In this document: positions 7,226 to 14,499 of the stretch, piece after piece
How the letters are laid out: each line of letters opens with the position of its first letter
How positions within the stretch are numbered: position 1 is the first letter of the stretch
Source of the DNA: CF-96 sp028287605
Lineage (GTDB): Bacteria; Chloroflexota; Dormibacteria; Aeolococcales; Aeolococcaceae
DNA: 26,529 bases
Assembly (NCBI GenBank): GCA_034666465.1
Contig: JAXDLT010000030.1
Span: 1 to 26,529, forward strand
Direction: 5' to 3'
Made by a program: the position numbers and the translations under genes
Notes under the pieces: model-generated
Databases searched by the model: none
What the model was told of the DNA's origin: nothing
Seen by the model: the letters and a program-made list of their open reading frames with translations, nothing else

Positions 7226-7822
7226 ATGGCGAGAGTCCGTCAGCAGACCGCGGCACCGGCACAGCCGACCCGCCGCCGGCGGGCGGTGAACGTCGAGGCC
7301 ATGCGCACCGCCGCCGACGACTTCCTGACCCGGTTCGGTGGCCTGGTCGACGAGGTCGTGTCCCTGCGCGAGGCGCTCGCCGAGGCGCAGGAGGAGAACA
7401 CCCAGCTGCGGGCGGAGCTCGAGGAGGGGATCGACCTCTTCCGCGATGCGCGCGCGCTCGTGGACCAGGCCGAGCCCGCCGGGCGGCGAGGGCGACGCGG
7501 CACCGCGCCGTCCACGGCCGCGCCCGTTCGCGCCGCGGCCCCGAGGGGGCGCTCGCGGACCGCGGCATCGAGGAACGGAGCCGGCGCCGGCCGGGCTGCA
7601 CGCGCGGCCGGCAATGGCCGGGCGACACCGGCGTCGGTGACCGCCGATGTGGTGCGCGCCGTCATCGGAAAGCTGGGCACCGCCACCGCCGGGGAGATCG
7701 CCGCGCAGATCAGCGAGGCGGGGACACCGGTGTCCGGACGGGCGATTCGCCACATCGCCAAGGGTGCGGGTGCGGTCATGCGCCCCGGCGACGACGGACG
7801 GATGGTCTACTCCCTGAGCTGA
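7226..7822 (+). CDS. Basic coiled-coil protein with C-terminal winged-helix-like domain
   Basis: No family was recognised. The ATG at 7226 is chosen over upstream starts because GGGAGG (7214-7219) is 6 nt away and TACGGT (7191-7196) could serve as the -10. The 198-aa product has a basic N-terminus (RRRR near residue 16) and a heptad-rich coiled coil at about residues 36-82 (VVSLREALAEAQEENTQLRA). A 50-residue Ala/Arg/Gly/Pro linker with dispersed positive charges, rather like a histone H1 tail, follows. The C-terminal 60 residues look like a winged helix: VTADVVRAVIGKLG, then TAGEIAAQISEAG, then SGRAIRHIAKGAG, then a GDDGRMVYSL wing. An oligomeric DNA-binding or nucleoid-type protein is my inference. 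It is monocistronic by spacing. Confidence 0.65.
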   Translation: MARVRQQTAAPAQPTRRRRAVNVEAMRTAADDFLTRFGGLVDEVVSLREALAEAQEENTQLRAELEEGIDLFRDARALVDQAEPAGRRGRRGTAPSTAAPVRAAAPRGRSRTAASRNGAGAGRAARAAGNGRATPASVTADVVRAVIGKLGTATAGEIAAQISEAGTPVSGRAIRHIAKGAGAVMRPGDDGRMVYSLS

Positions 7823-8008
7823 CAGGCCCGGTCACGGCCGCCCCCACCCCCTGACGTCGCCGCAGTTCAGCACGGCGTCAGCGGAAGTTCCGCGGGAACG
7901 CAGTCGTGCGGGGTGGTCAGGGGCCAATGGTGTCGGTCGCCCCTACGGGCGCGGTCACCGTTCGGGCCGATGCCGGCGGTATCTCGGGCGGCGGGCGGGG
8001 GGCTGGAG

Positions 8009-8061
8009 GCGGGCAGGGGACCAGCCCCCGCCCTGGTCGCCGGCGCGGGTCCCCTGCCCGC
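8009..8061. terminator. 14-bp inverted repeat in the 7823-8140 intergenic region
   Basis: GCGGGCAGGGGACC (8009-8022) and GGTCCCCTGCCCGC (8048-8061) are perfect complements with a 25-nt GC-rich loop. It may end transcription of the upstream coiled-coil gene, but no T-tract follows. The rest of this 334-base gap holds overlapping short dyads at 7881-7899 (GCGGAA-G-TTCCGC and GTTCC-GCG-GGAAC) and no supportable ORF. Confidence 0.5.
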
Positions 8062-8117
8062 GGCTGATGGCGCCGGTCCCGAGCCGAGCCGCCGGGTGCC
8101 GGCCGCGACCGGGCCGC

Positions 8118-8146
8118 GTCACAGAATCGAGTTCGCGCACTAGACT
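8118..8146 (+). promoter_or_regulatory. Promoter of the zinc-finger/SGNH/ABC operon
   Basis: GTCACA (8118-8123), 17 nt, TAGACT (8141-8146). The ATG of the first gene is only 10 nt beyond the -10, and no Shine-Dalgarno sequence lies between them, so the mRNA is probably leaderless or has a leader of 3-4 nt. Confidence 0.5.
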
Positions 8147-8156
8147 GGATTCCGTC

Positions 8157-8450
8157 ATGGCAACCTGCACCCACCTCGACGAGATCATGGACGTCACCCC
8201 CTCCTCCCCGGGCTGCGAGGACTGCCTCGCACAGGGGAGGCATGACTGGGTCCACCTGCGTGTCTGTCAGGAATGCGGACATGTGGGGTGTTGCGACAAC
8301 TCCCCGGGGAGGCACGCCACCGGCCACTTCCGCGCCGTCACGCATCCGCTCATCCGCTCCTACGAGCCCGGTGAGGAGTGGTACTGGTGCTACGTGGACG
8401 ACGTCGCCTTCGAGCTCGAGGGCGCACCACCGGCGCCGTCACACCCCTGA
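8157..8450 (+). CDS. UBP-type zinc finger protein
   Basis: This 97-aa protein is a near-complete zf-UBP domain: Cys4/His6, C20-x2-C23, VCQEC (36-40), GHVGCCD (41-47) and GRHATGHF (51-58), with EWYWCY (74-79) at the end. These Cys/His positions bind several zinc ions in eukaryotic ubiquitin-specific proteases and HDAC6, where the domain reads a free C-terminal Gly-Gly. Bacterial stand-alone copies are common in high-GC soil bacteria, but their ligand is not known to me. It is cytosolic. The start at 8157 is chosen because it directly follows the -10 TAGACT; an upstream in-frame extension to 8067 is non-coding in composition. Its stop codon lies in a CTGA overlap with the SGNH gene. Confidence 0.85.
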   Translation: MATCTHLDEIMDVTPSSPGCEDCLAQGRHDWVHLRVCQECGHVGCCDNSPGRHATGHFRAVTHPLIRSYEPGEEWYWCYVDDVAFELEGAPPAPSHP

Positions 8451-9196
8451 GCCACGACCGTCTCGGCGCGGGCCGTCGGGTCGGTGGGGCCCTGGCATGT
8501 GCCGCCGTTCTCGCCGCGTGCGCGTCCACCCCGGCCGGTGGGGGCACGGCGGTGCCGCGTCCGCCCGCGCCGCCGGCCCCGGCCCCGGCGACGGCGGGGA
8601 GCGCCCGCCTCGCCTATGCGGCTCTCGGCGCCTCCGAGACGTACGGGGTGGGAGCCAGCCCGATCTCCGACGGGTACGCCTACCGGCTGCGCGACCAGCT
8701 GCATCTCGCCGCCGGGGACTTCGCGGACGTGGCCATCCCGGGGGCCACCCTCGCCGACGCCTACCAGGTCGAGCTGACCAACGCGCTCACCATCCAGCCG
8801 AGCCTGTCGACGGTCTTCTTCGGCGTCAACGACATCCGTGCCGGCGTCCCGCTCGCCCGCTTCACCTCGGACCTCACCGACCTCGTCACCACCCTGCGCC
8901 GCGCCCGGTCGCAGGTGCTCGTCGTCGGCATCCCGGACCTCGCCGTCCTGCCGGCGCTGCGGGGATTGCGCGGCGCCGACCTCGCCGGGCTCACCCGCGA
9001 CTGGAACGCCGCGATGCGGGGCGTCGCCGCGGCGACGGGAGCCGCCTTCCTCGACCTCGAGGCGCTCTCGGGGGAGATCGCCACCCATCCCGAGGAGGTC
9101 GCGCCGGACGGCCTGCATCCCAGCGATGCCGGGCACGCACGGCTGGCCGCGGTCATCCTCGCAGCGCTCCGCTCCCAGGGGTACGTCAGCGCATGA
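8447..9196 (+). CDS. SGNH/GDSL hydrolase lipoprotein (TesA-like), probable CTG start
   Basis: This is an SGNH-fold esterase/thioesterase/lysophospholipase-type enzyme with all blocks present: GASE (Ser63 in block I), IPGA (Gly99), FGVND (Asn128) and DGLHP (Asp221 and His224 of the triad). Numbering assumes a CTG start at 8447 inside a CTGA overlap with the zinc-finger gene. That start gives a textbook lipoprotein signal peptide: a short basic n-region with two Arg, a 14-residue hydrophobic core and the LAAC lipobox at Cys25. The nearest conventional in-frame starts are GTG 8387 (GAGGAG 8 nt upstream) and GTG 8378, but they add 20-23 arginine-rich residues before the signal. A Pro/Ala linker at 34-50 separates anchor and enzyme. 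It is followed by YbbA/YbbP-like genes through 4-base overlaps, so the enzyme probably works outside the membrane with that transporter. Confidence 0.85.
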   Translation: MSHDRLGAGRRVGGALACAAVLAACASTPAGGGTAVPRPPAPPAPAPATAGSARLAYAALGASETYGVGASPISDGYAYRLRDQLHLAAGDFADVAIPGATLADAYQVELTNALTIQPSLSTVFFGVNDIRAGVPLARFTSDLTDLVTTLRRARSQVLVVGIPDLAVLPALRGLRGADLAGLTRDWNAAMRGVAAATGAAFLDLEALSGEIATHPEEVAPDGLHPSDAGHARLAAVILAALRSQGYVSA

Positions 9197-9909
9197 CCAT
9201 CGAGACCACGCCGCTCGGCGAGGCCACCGCGTTCGCCGCCGCCGTCCCGACCCTCTGCTTCGAGGACGTCCGCAAGTCGCTGCGGGCCGGCGGCGAGGAG
9301 GTCCGCATCCTCCGCGGGGTGAGCTTCCGGCTCGACCCCGGCGAGCTGGTCGCCCTGGTCGGGCCGAGCGGGAGCGGCAAGAGCACGATCCTCGGCATCG
9401 CGGCGGGTCTCGACGCGCCGACCTCGGGCCGGGTCGTCATCGATGGCACCGACGTCACCGGGATGTCGGAGCGGCCGCTCTCGCGGCTGCGGTCGCGGCG
9501 CGTGGGGATGGTGTTCCAGGCGTACAACCTGCTGCCGACGCTGACCGCCCTCGAGAACGTCGAGCTGCCCCTGCTGGTCCCCGGCCAGCCGCGGCGGCCG
9601 CCGGGCCGAGCCCGTGAGCTGCTCGCCGGGCTCGGCCTGGAGAGCCGGCTCCACCACCGTCCCTCGCAGCTCTCGGGCGGAGAGCAGCAGCGCGTCGCGG
9701 TGGCGCGTGCGCTCGTCACCGACCCCGCGCTGCTGGTCGCGGACGAGCCGACCGGGAACCTCGACACCGCCACCGGCGAGGCGCTCGTCGACGTGCTCCT
9801 CGAGGTCCGGCGGCGCCACGCCACCAGCGTCCTCGTGGCCACGCACAACGACGCCCTGGCGCGGCGCGCCGACCGGGTGCTGCGGGTCCGCGACGGCGTC
9901 CTCGAATGA
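9193..9909 (+). CDS. ABC transporter ATPase, LolD/MacB/YbbA type
   Basis: This 238-aa ATPase shows Walker A GPSGSGKST (about residues 57-65), the Q-loop MVFQAYNLLP, signature LSGGEQQRVAVARAL, Walker B LLVADEPTGNLD and the H-switch VATHND. The TGNLD ending and short length are typical of type VII (mechanotransmission) ABC systems such as LolCDE, MacB and YbbAP, rather than of importers. About 18 extra residues precede the core. Both ends overlap neighbours by ATGA (9193-9196 and 9906-9909), so stoichiometric expression with the SGNH hydrolase and the permease is expected. It energises work done by the permease on the periplasmic or outer side of the membrane. Confidence 0.92.
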   Translation: MTIETTPLGEATAFAAAVPTLCFEDVRKSLRAGGEEVRILRGVSFRLDPGELVALVGPSGSGKSTILGIAAGLDAPTSGRVVIDGTDVTGMSERPLSRLRSRRVGMVFQAYNLLPTLTALENVELPLLVPGQPRRPPGRARELLAGLGLESRLHHRPSQLSGGEQQRVAVARALVTDPALLVADEPTGNLDTATGEALVDVLLEVRRRHATSVLVATHNDALARRADRVLRVRDGVLE

Positions 9910-12614
9910 GCGGCACGCCACGCCTCGCGCTGCGGTACGTGCCGCGGGCGCTCGCCCGCGGCGGCCGCCGCACCGTGGTCACGCTGCTCTGCATCGCGGT
10001 CGGGGTGGCCGCCGTCGTCGCCCTCCAGGTCGCCGCCCTCTCCGTCGGCGACGCGCTGACCACCAATGTGCGTGCCGCCAACGGTGGCGACGTCGCGGTG
10101 TCGACCAACGCGGCCCCGCTCTCGTCGGGCGACCTGGGGGTCTTCGGGCAGCTCGCGGCCCGGGGCGTCGTCAGCAGGTGGACGGCGGTGAGCCGGGTCC
10201 ACGCCACCGCCGGCACCTCGGGGGGCCGGCTGGTCCCCTTCGACGCCGCCGTCGTCGACACCTCCACGTACCCCGTCGGCGGCCAGCCCACCTTCGTCAC
10301 ACCCGCCGGCGGCAACGTCCAGGATCTGCTCCGCCGGCCGGGGGACGTGCTCGTCTCCGCGGTGCTCGCCGACGAGCTGGGGGTGCACGCCGGCTCCACC
10401 CTCACCGTCGACGGCGTCGGCGGGACCGGCCTGCGGGCGACCGTCCGCGGCGTGCTCGCCCAGGTGTCGCTCGAGCACGCGGCGGTCATGGACGTGCGCA
10501 GGGCGGACGCGGTCGCGCTGACCTCGGCCCCGCCCCAGTACGTCAGCGTGTACGCCAACCTGAGCGGCGACCCCGCCCCCACCGCGGCGCTGCTGCGACA
10601 GGCCTTCCCGCAGGCGGGCATCACGACCGTCGCCGAGGCGGTGGCGAGCGCCCAGCAGCAGGTCCACGACTTCCACACCTTCGCGCTGCTCGCCGGCCTC
10701 GTCGCCCTGCTCGTCGCCGGGGTCGGGATCCAGAACGCGATGCAGTCGTCGCTGGCCTCGCGGGTGACCGAGGTCGCCATGCTCAAGGCGCTCGGCAACC
10801 CGCCGCTGGTCGTCGGCGGCCTCTTCGCCCTCGAGGCCGCCGCCATCGGCGCCGCGGGCGGCGCCGTCGGCACCGGCGTCGGGATCGGTGTCAGCAGCGC
10901 CGTCACCGCGGCGGTGGTGCGCGCCACCGGGCTGGCGGCCACGTCGCAGGTCGACGCCGGGGTCGTGCTGGAGGGCATCGCACTCGGCCTCGGTGCGACC
11001 GTCCTCTTCTCGCTGCTCCCGATCAGCGGAGCGGTCGCCGTCCGCCCCATCGGCCTGATGCGCGGCGACCTCCTCCCCGCCCGCCGCTCGCTGCCGCGCC
11101 ACCTCGGCCTGCTGCTCGTCGTCGTCGCCCTCTTCACGCTGCTCGCCGCCTCCGTCACCGGCGACCTGCAGGCCTCGGTCCTGCTGGTCACCGGCGGGGT
11201 CGCGGTCTGCGGGGTCCTGACCCTCGTCTTCGCCGGGGCGGTCGCCGCCCTCGCCCGGGTGCGGCGGCCGGCGCGCACCGCCACCACGCTCCTGATCACC
11301 GCGGTGGCCGTCGCGGGCGTCGCCGCCGCCGGGACGCAGGCGCCTGCCCTGGCGCCGCTCGGGCTCCTCGCGCTCACCGTCTGGGTCGCGGCCGCCCTCG
11401 GCCCGCAGCGCTGGCGGCTGTGGCTGCTGATGGCGGGGCGCAGCCTCGACCGGCGGCGGGCGCGGAGCGCGGTCACCATCGTCGCCCTCTTCGCCGGCGC
11501 GCTGTCGGCGGGGCTCACGATGACCATGGCCTCGGCGCTGCACGGCCAGATCACCGATGCGATCGCCTCCAGCGGCTCGACGAACCTCGTCGCCGTGGCC
11601 GCCGAGCCCTCCCGCGACGCCCTGCTCCGGAGCGCGGCCCGCCTGCCCGGGGTGGAGAGCTCGCAGGCGACCGTCATCGCCCCCGGCCGCGCCGCCGCGA
11701 TCGACGGGAGGCCGGTGGCCGCCGCACCGGCGCCGGCCGCCACCGACGACCCCGGCGAGGGCCGCCTCCGGGCCCTCAACGGTCTCACCGGGTTCCGCCT
11801 CGGCGCCGGAGAGCTGCCCCCGTCGATCCGGGTGATCGACGGCCGGCCGCTCGGCCCCGCCGACGCCGGCACGGCCAACGTGCTCGTCGACCAGTCCCTC
11901 GGCGCTCCGCCCGCGTCGCTCCATCCCGGCTCGACGGTCACCCTCGCCGACGCGACCACGGGCAACCGGGTGACCGTGACCGTCGCCGGCATGTACCGGC
12001 GCGCCGGGCTGCGCAGCCAGCTGACCTCGCGCTACTCGCCGCGCGTGCTCGGCGACGAGAGCGCCGCGCAGCGCCTCTCCGGCGGCAGCGGCGAGACGGT
12101 GCTGAGCATGGCCATCGCGCCGGCACAGCTCGACGCCGGCAGCGTGGCGCTCCAGCGCGCCGTCCCGGGCGCGCTCGTCGCCAACGTCAACGACCTCACC
12201 GTCGTGGTGAGGACGGTGCTCGACAACCTGCTGCTCGTGCTCGGCGTGGTCACCACGATGGTGGTGCTGGCCGGGATCGCCGTCGTCGCGAACAGCGTGA
12301 CCCTGGCGCTGATCGAGCGGGCCCGGGAGGTCGCCCTGCTGAAGTCGGTCGGCTTCGGTCCCGGGCACGTGCTCTCCGTCGTCGTCCTCGAGCACGTCCT
12401 GGCCGGCCTCCTCGCGAGCGCGGCCGGCGTGGTGTCGATCGCCGCGGCGCTCGCCATCCTGTCGCGGCAGGTGCTCCAGACCCCGATCGCCACCAGCGCC
12501 GGCATCAGCGCGGCGCTGGTGGGGGCCTCGGTGCTGGTCACCGCGGTCACCGCGTGGCTCGCGGCGCGCAGCGGCGCCTGGGTCCGTCCGCTGGCGGCGC
12601 TGCGCAACTCCTGA
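9906..12614 (+). CDS. FtsX-like ABC permease (YbbP-type, 902 aa)
   Basis: This large single-chain permease has two FtsX repeats. TM1 (about residues 24-46) is followed by a roughly 200-residue extracytoplasmic domain, then FtsX repeat 1 (about 255-380, with SRVTEVAMLKALGNPP as the coupling region). Further hydrophobic segments lie between about 398 and 500. A TM near 522-542 precedes a second extracytoplasmic domain (about 545-760), and FtsX repeat 2 ends the protein (about 770-900, with ERAREVALLKSVGFGP). About 10-12 TM helices and the duplicated architecture match YbbP-type proteins (around 800 aa) better than the single-repeat MacB. With the ATPase and SGNH hydrolase upstream in overlapping order, the parts equal an E. 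coli YbbA-YbbP-TesA set. The cargo is probably lipophilic, which is inference. A strong hairpin 15 bases after its stop ends the operon. Confidence 0.9.
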   Translation: MSGTPRLALRYVPRALARGGRRTVVTLLCIAVGVAAVVALQVAALSVGDALTTNVRAANGGDVAVSTNAAPLSSGDLGVFGQLAARGVVSRWTAVSRVHATAGTSGGRLVPFDAAVVDTSTYPVGGQPTFVTPAGGNVQDLLRRPGDVLVSAVLADELGVHAGSTLTVDGVGGTGLRATVRGVLAQVSLEHAAVMDVRRADAVALTSAPPQYVSVYANLSGDPAPTAALLRQAFPQAGITTVAEAVASAQQQVHDFHTFALLAGLVALLVAGVGIQNAMQSSLASRVTEVAMLKALGNPPLVVGGLFALEAAAIGAAGGAVGTGVGIGVSSAVTAAVVRATGLAATSQVDAGVVLEGIALGLGATVLFSLLPISGAVAVRPIGLMRGDLLPARRSLPRHLGLLLVVVALFTLLAASVTGDLQASVLLVTGGVAVCGVLTLVFAGAVAALARVRRPARTATTLLITAVAVAGVAAAGTQAPALAPLGLLALTVWVAAALGPQRWRLWLLMAGRSLDRRRARSAVTIVALFAGALSAGLTMTMASALHGQITDAIASSGSTNLVAVAAEPSRDALLRSAARLPGVESSQATVIAPGRAAAIDGRPVAAAPAPAATDDPGEGRLRALNGLTGFRLGAGELPPSIRVIDGRPLGPADAGTANVLVDQSLGAPPASLHPGSTVTLADATTGNRVTVTVAGMYRRAGLRSQLTSRYSPRVLGDESAAQRLSGGSGETVLSMAIAPAQLDAGSVALQRAVPGALVANVNDLTVVVRTVLDNLLLVLGVVTTMVVLAGIAVVANSVTLALIERAREVALLKSVGFGPGHVLSVVVLEHVLAGLLASAAGVVSIAAALAILSRQVLQTPIATSAGISAALVGASVLVTAVTAWLAARSGAWVRPLAALRNS

Positions 12615-12629
12615 CGGCCCATCCCCGAA

Positions 12630-12658
12630 GGACCGCCGCCCGCGTCGGGCGGCGGTCC
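12630..12658. terminator. Bidirectional terminator hairpin between convergent genes
   Basis: GGACCGCCGCCCG and CGGGCGGCGGTCC form a perfect 13-bp stem with a CGT loop between the convergent permease and ferritin-like genes. A degenerate second version (CCGCCC-GCGA-GGGCGG, 12741-12756) was produced by the tandem duplication described for 12636-12846. Confidence 0.7.
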
Positions 12659-12846
12659 AGGGATGTGGGGGGCTCGGGTCAGCTCTCCTTGAGGTCGTTG
12701 GGGGAGGCGGCCATGTCGGTCTTGATGAACGTGTCGGGCACCGCCCGCGAGGGCGGCGGCCCAGGGATGCGGGGGCTCGGGTCAGCTCTCCTTGAGGTCG
12801 TTGGGGGAGGCGGCCATGTCGGTCTTGATGAAGGTGTCGGGCACCG
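12636..12846. repeat. Tandem duplication, about 104-bp unit
   Basis: Unit 1 (about 12636-12743) and unit 2 (about 12741-12846) are near-identical. They share part of the terminator hairpin, the post-terminator stretch and the last 22 codons of the ferritin-like gene. From 12673 to 12743 against 12776 to 12846 I count one difference (C/G). Towards the terminator there are two T/C changes, one G-run length change and a small change in the hairpin loop. The unit boundary is CCGCCCGCG, present at both junctions, which suggests recombination or slippage at that short repeat. The low divergence implies a recent event. Confidence 0.9.
12679..12743 (-). pseudogene. Duplicated 3' fragment of the ferritin-like gene
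   Basis: On the minus strand this stretch encodes PDTFIKTDMAASPNDLKES and a stop, the same C-terminus as the intact gene ending at 12782, with one Phe-codon-region difference (AAC against AAG context). It has no start of its own and is a by-product of the 104-bp tandem duplication. It keeps a stop codon and terminator downstream of the functional gene. Confidence 0.8.
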
Positions 12847-13600
12847 GGTACTGGCCGAGCACGTAGTTGAGGATGGCCACGTGCTGGGCCTCGACCGGGG
12901 CGATGGTCAGCGCCACCAGCCGGTTCTTCTTGTCGGTGACCAGCGCCGCACCCGCGGTGTAGGTCTCCATGGCGACGGTCTCCAGGGTCAGCGCCAGCTT
13001 GGCGGCGTCGACCACCGTCTTGACGTTGGGGAGCGCCCCGTCGACGACCTTCTTGTAGTGCGGGTCGGGCGCGGTCTGCGCCGACTGGCCGGCACCGGTG
13101 AGCGCGCCGTTCCACGCGTTGGCGTGGTCGGCGTGCTGCGCCTTCGCGGTGGCGACGAAGGTCGCGATCGCGGGGGGCACGGCTCCCAGCGAACCCTTGC
13201 CGGCGGCGTCCAGCACCGTCTGGTAGGTGTTGATGGCGAGGACCTCGAGGCTGGCGGCCAGCCGGGCGACGGTGAGGTCGACGCTCTGGGAGGTGGCGGT
13301 GGTCGACGAGGTACCCGCGCTCGACGGGCCGGTGGTGCCACCGCAGGCGGCGAGCACGACGCCGCCGCCGAGCGCGCCGGCGGTCACCAGGCCGCCCCGG
13401 AGGAAGTTGCGCCGGGTCGCGTTCAGGCGGCTGATCGCCTGCTCGCGCTCGGTCCACTCGCGCCAGCCCTCGGTCATCTCGGCGACCGCGACCTGGAAGC
13501 GGGGGAACAGGTCCCGGTGCATCTGGTCGAGGTCACTGGTCATCGCGAGCAGCTCGCGCTCCGGCAGGTCCATGCTGTTGTCCTTCATTCCGCGGCTCAC
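12782..13600 (-). CDS. Twin-arginine ferritin-like lipoprotein (Ferritin_2/DUF4439-like), paralogue 2
   Basis: This 272-aa exported four-helix protein has a Tat motif TRRNFLRGG (residues 62-70), a hydrophobic segment and a lipobox LAAC at Cys86. The helical domain (about 108-250) carries candidate diiron ligands in the ferritin-like order: Glu119 (ASLEVLAINTY), His156 and His159 (AQHADHANAW), Glu207 (LTLETVAMETY), and Glu237 with His240 (APVEAQH). Known members of this family are poorly characterised, and metal binding or oxidase activity is inferred. The 60 residues before the Tat motif are unusual and charged. GTG 13600 lies in a GTGA overlap with the upstream paralogue, so the two are coupled. 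The 3' end was recently duplicated in tandem. Export would depend on Tat, and tatA-tatC lie 2-3 kb away. Confidence 0.85.
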   Translation of the reverse strand: MSRGMKDNSMDLPERELLAMTSDLDQMHRDLFPRFQVAVAEMTEGWREWTEREQAISRLNATRRNFLRGGLVTAGALGGGVVLAACGGTTGPSSAGTSSTTATSQSVDLTVARLAASLEVLAINTYQTVLDAAGKGSLGAVPPAIATFVATAKAQHADHANAWNGALTGAGQSAQTAPDPHYKKVVDGALPNVKTVVDAAKLALTLETVAMETYTAGAALVTDKKNRLVALTIAPVEAQHVAILNYVLGQYPVPDTFIKTDMAASPNDLKES

Positions 13601-14442
13601 TGGACCGCCCCCTCGGCCGCCGGCCGCGCCGCGTCCGTCTTGTAGAAGTTGTTGGGGAAGCCCACCGACCCGGCGGCCGCGGGCAGCTTGCTGGCGTCGA
13701 CCGGCGGCGTGATGGTGATCAGCTGCGGGGCTCCGCCGGCGAGGAGCGCGGCCACGGCGAGCAGCACCGCGCTGTGCTGCGCCTCGACCGGCGCGATGGT
13801 GGCGAACGCGTTCAGGGCGTTCTTGTCGTCGACGTCACCGCCGAACTTCACGTAGGTCTGGGCGGCGGCGTCCTCGAGCGTCTGCGCGAGCGCCACCACG
13901 TCGGCCGGGCCCTTGATCTTCCCCAGCGCGGGGGTGACGACCGCGTCGTAGACGACCTGGTCGATCTTGGGCTGCGCCACGCCACCGAGCTGCATCGCCG
14001 CGGCGTTGAAGGCGTTGGCGTGGTCGGTGTGCTGCTTGATGGTCATGACGACGAACGCCTTGACCGTCGGGATCGACGCGCCGCTCACGGTGGGGGGAAG
14101 GCCGGCCGCCTTGGTGTACACCGCCACCGCCAGGTTCTCGATCGAGGCCGCGGTCTGCAGCATCATCACGTCGGCGGAGCTGGCCGCGTAGGCGGTGGTC
14201 ATCATGCGGGAGAACATCGACGCGCCGAGCGCGCCGCCGCCGACCACGCCGGCGGCGAGCAGCGAGCGCCGGAGGAAGGTGCGGCGGCCGGGATCGGCGG
14301 TCTCGATCTCGCCCCGCGCGCGGCGCTCCCGTCCGGTCTCGACGATCTCGTCGACGGCCTGGTCGGTGAGCCGCATGGCAGTGCTGTGAAGGTCCTGGGA
14401 TTCCTCCATCAGGTCCGTCATCCTGGGTTCGTCAAAGGTCAC
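13597..14442 (-). CDS. Twin-arginine ferritin-like protein (Ferritin_2/DUF4439-like), paralogue 1
   Basis: This 281-aa paralogue of the next gene has Tat motif GRRTFLRRS (52-60), a hydrophobic segment to about residue 76 and AYA at 84-86 as a possible signal-peptidase-I site; unlike its partner it has no lipobox Cys. The helical domain repeats the same ligand order: Glu102 (ASIENLAVAVY), His138 and His141 (KQHTDHANAF), Glu190 (QTLEDAAAQTY), and Glu220 with His223 (APVEAQH). Both proteins end in F[IY]KTD[MA]A. The first 50 residues before the Tat motif are charged, as in the partner. GTG 14442 is supported by GGAGG 8 nt upstream. It is divergent from the sigma/anti-sigma genes, suggesting control by that sigma factor; this is inference from position. 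Confidence 0.85.
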   Translation of the reverse strand: MTFDEPRMTDLMEESQDLHSTAMRLTDQAVDEIVETGRERRARGEIETADPGRRTFLRRSLLAAGVVGGGALGASMFSRMMTTAYAASSADVMMLQTAASIENLAVAVYTKAAGLPPTVSGASIPTVKAFVVMTIKQHTDHANAFNAAAMQLGGVAQPKIDQVVYDAVVTPALGKIKGPADVVALAQTLEDAAAQTYVKFGGDVDDKNALNAFATIAPVEAQHSAVLLAVAALLAGGAPQLITITPPVDASKLPAAAGSVGFPNNFYKTDAARPAAEGAVQ

Positions 14443-14499
14443 GGTGAACGCCTCCGAGAATTGGTGTTGCGCTGAGGCCTACGCGGCCCGCCACACGGA

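Noticed and set aside
9186..13457. A 1423-codon minus-strand ORF and a 1343-codon plus-strand ORF (9614-13645)
   Set aside because: Both are antisense or out-of-frame shadows of the ABC transporter and ferritin-like genes. Their translations are Gly/Arg/Ala/Asp-rich with no motif. Long spurious frames are expected at this GC content.
12741..14442. Third ferritin-like gene destroyed by deletion, leaving its tail at 12679-12743
   Set aside because: The tail is almost identical to that of the intact neighbour and includes shared non-coding terminator sequence. A simple tandem duplication explains it better than an independent paralogue.
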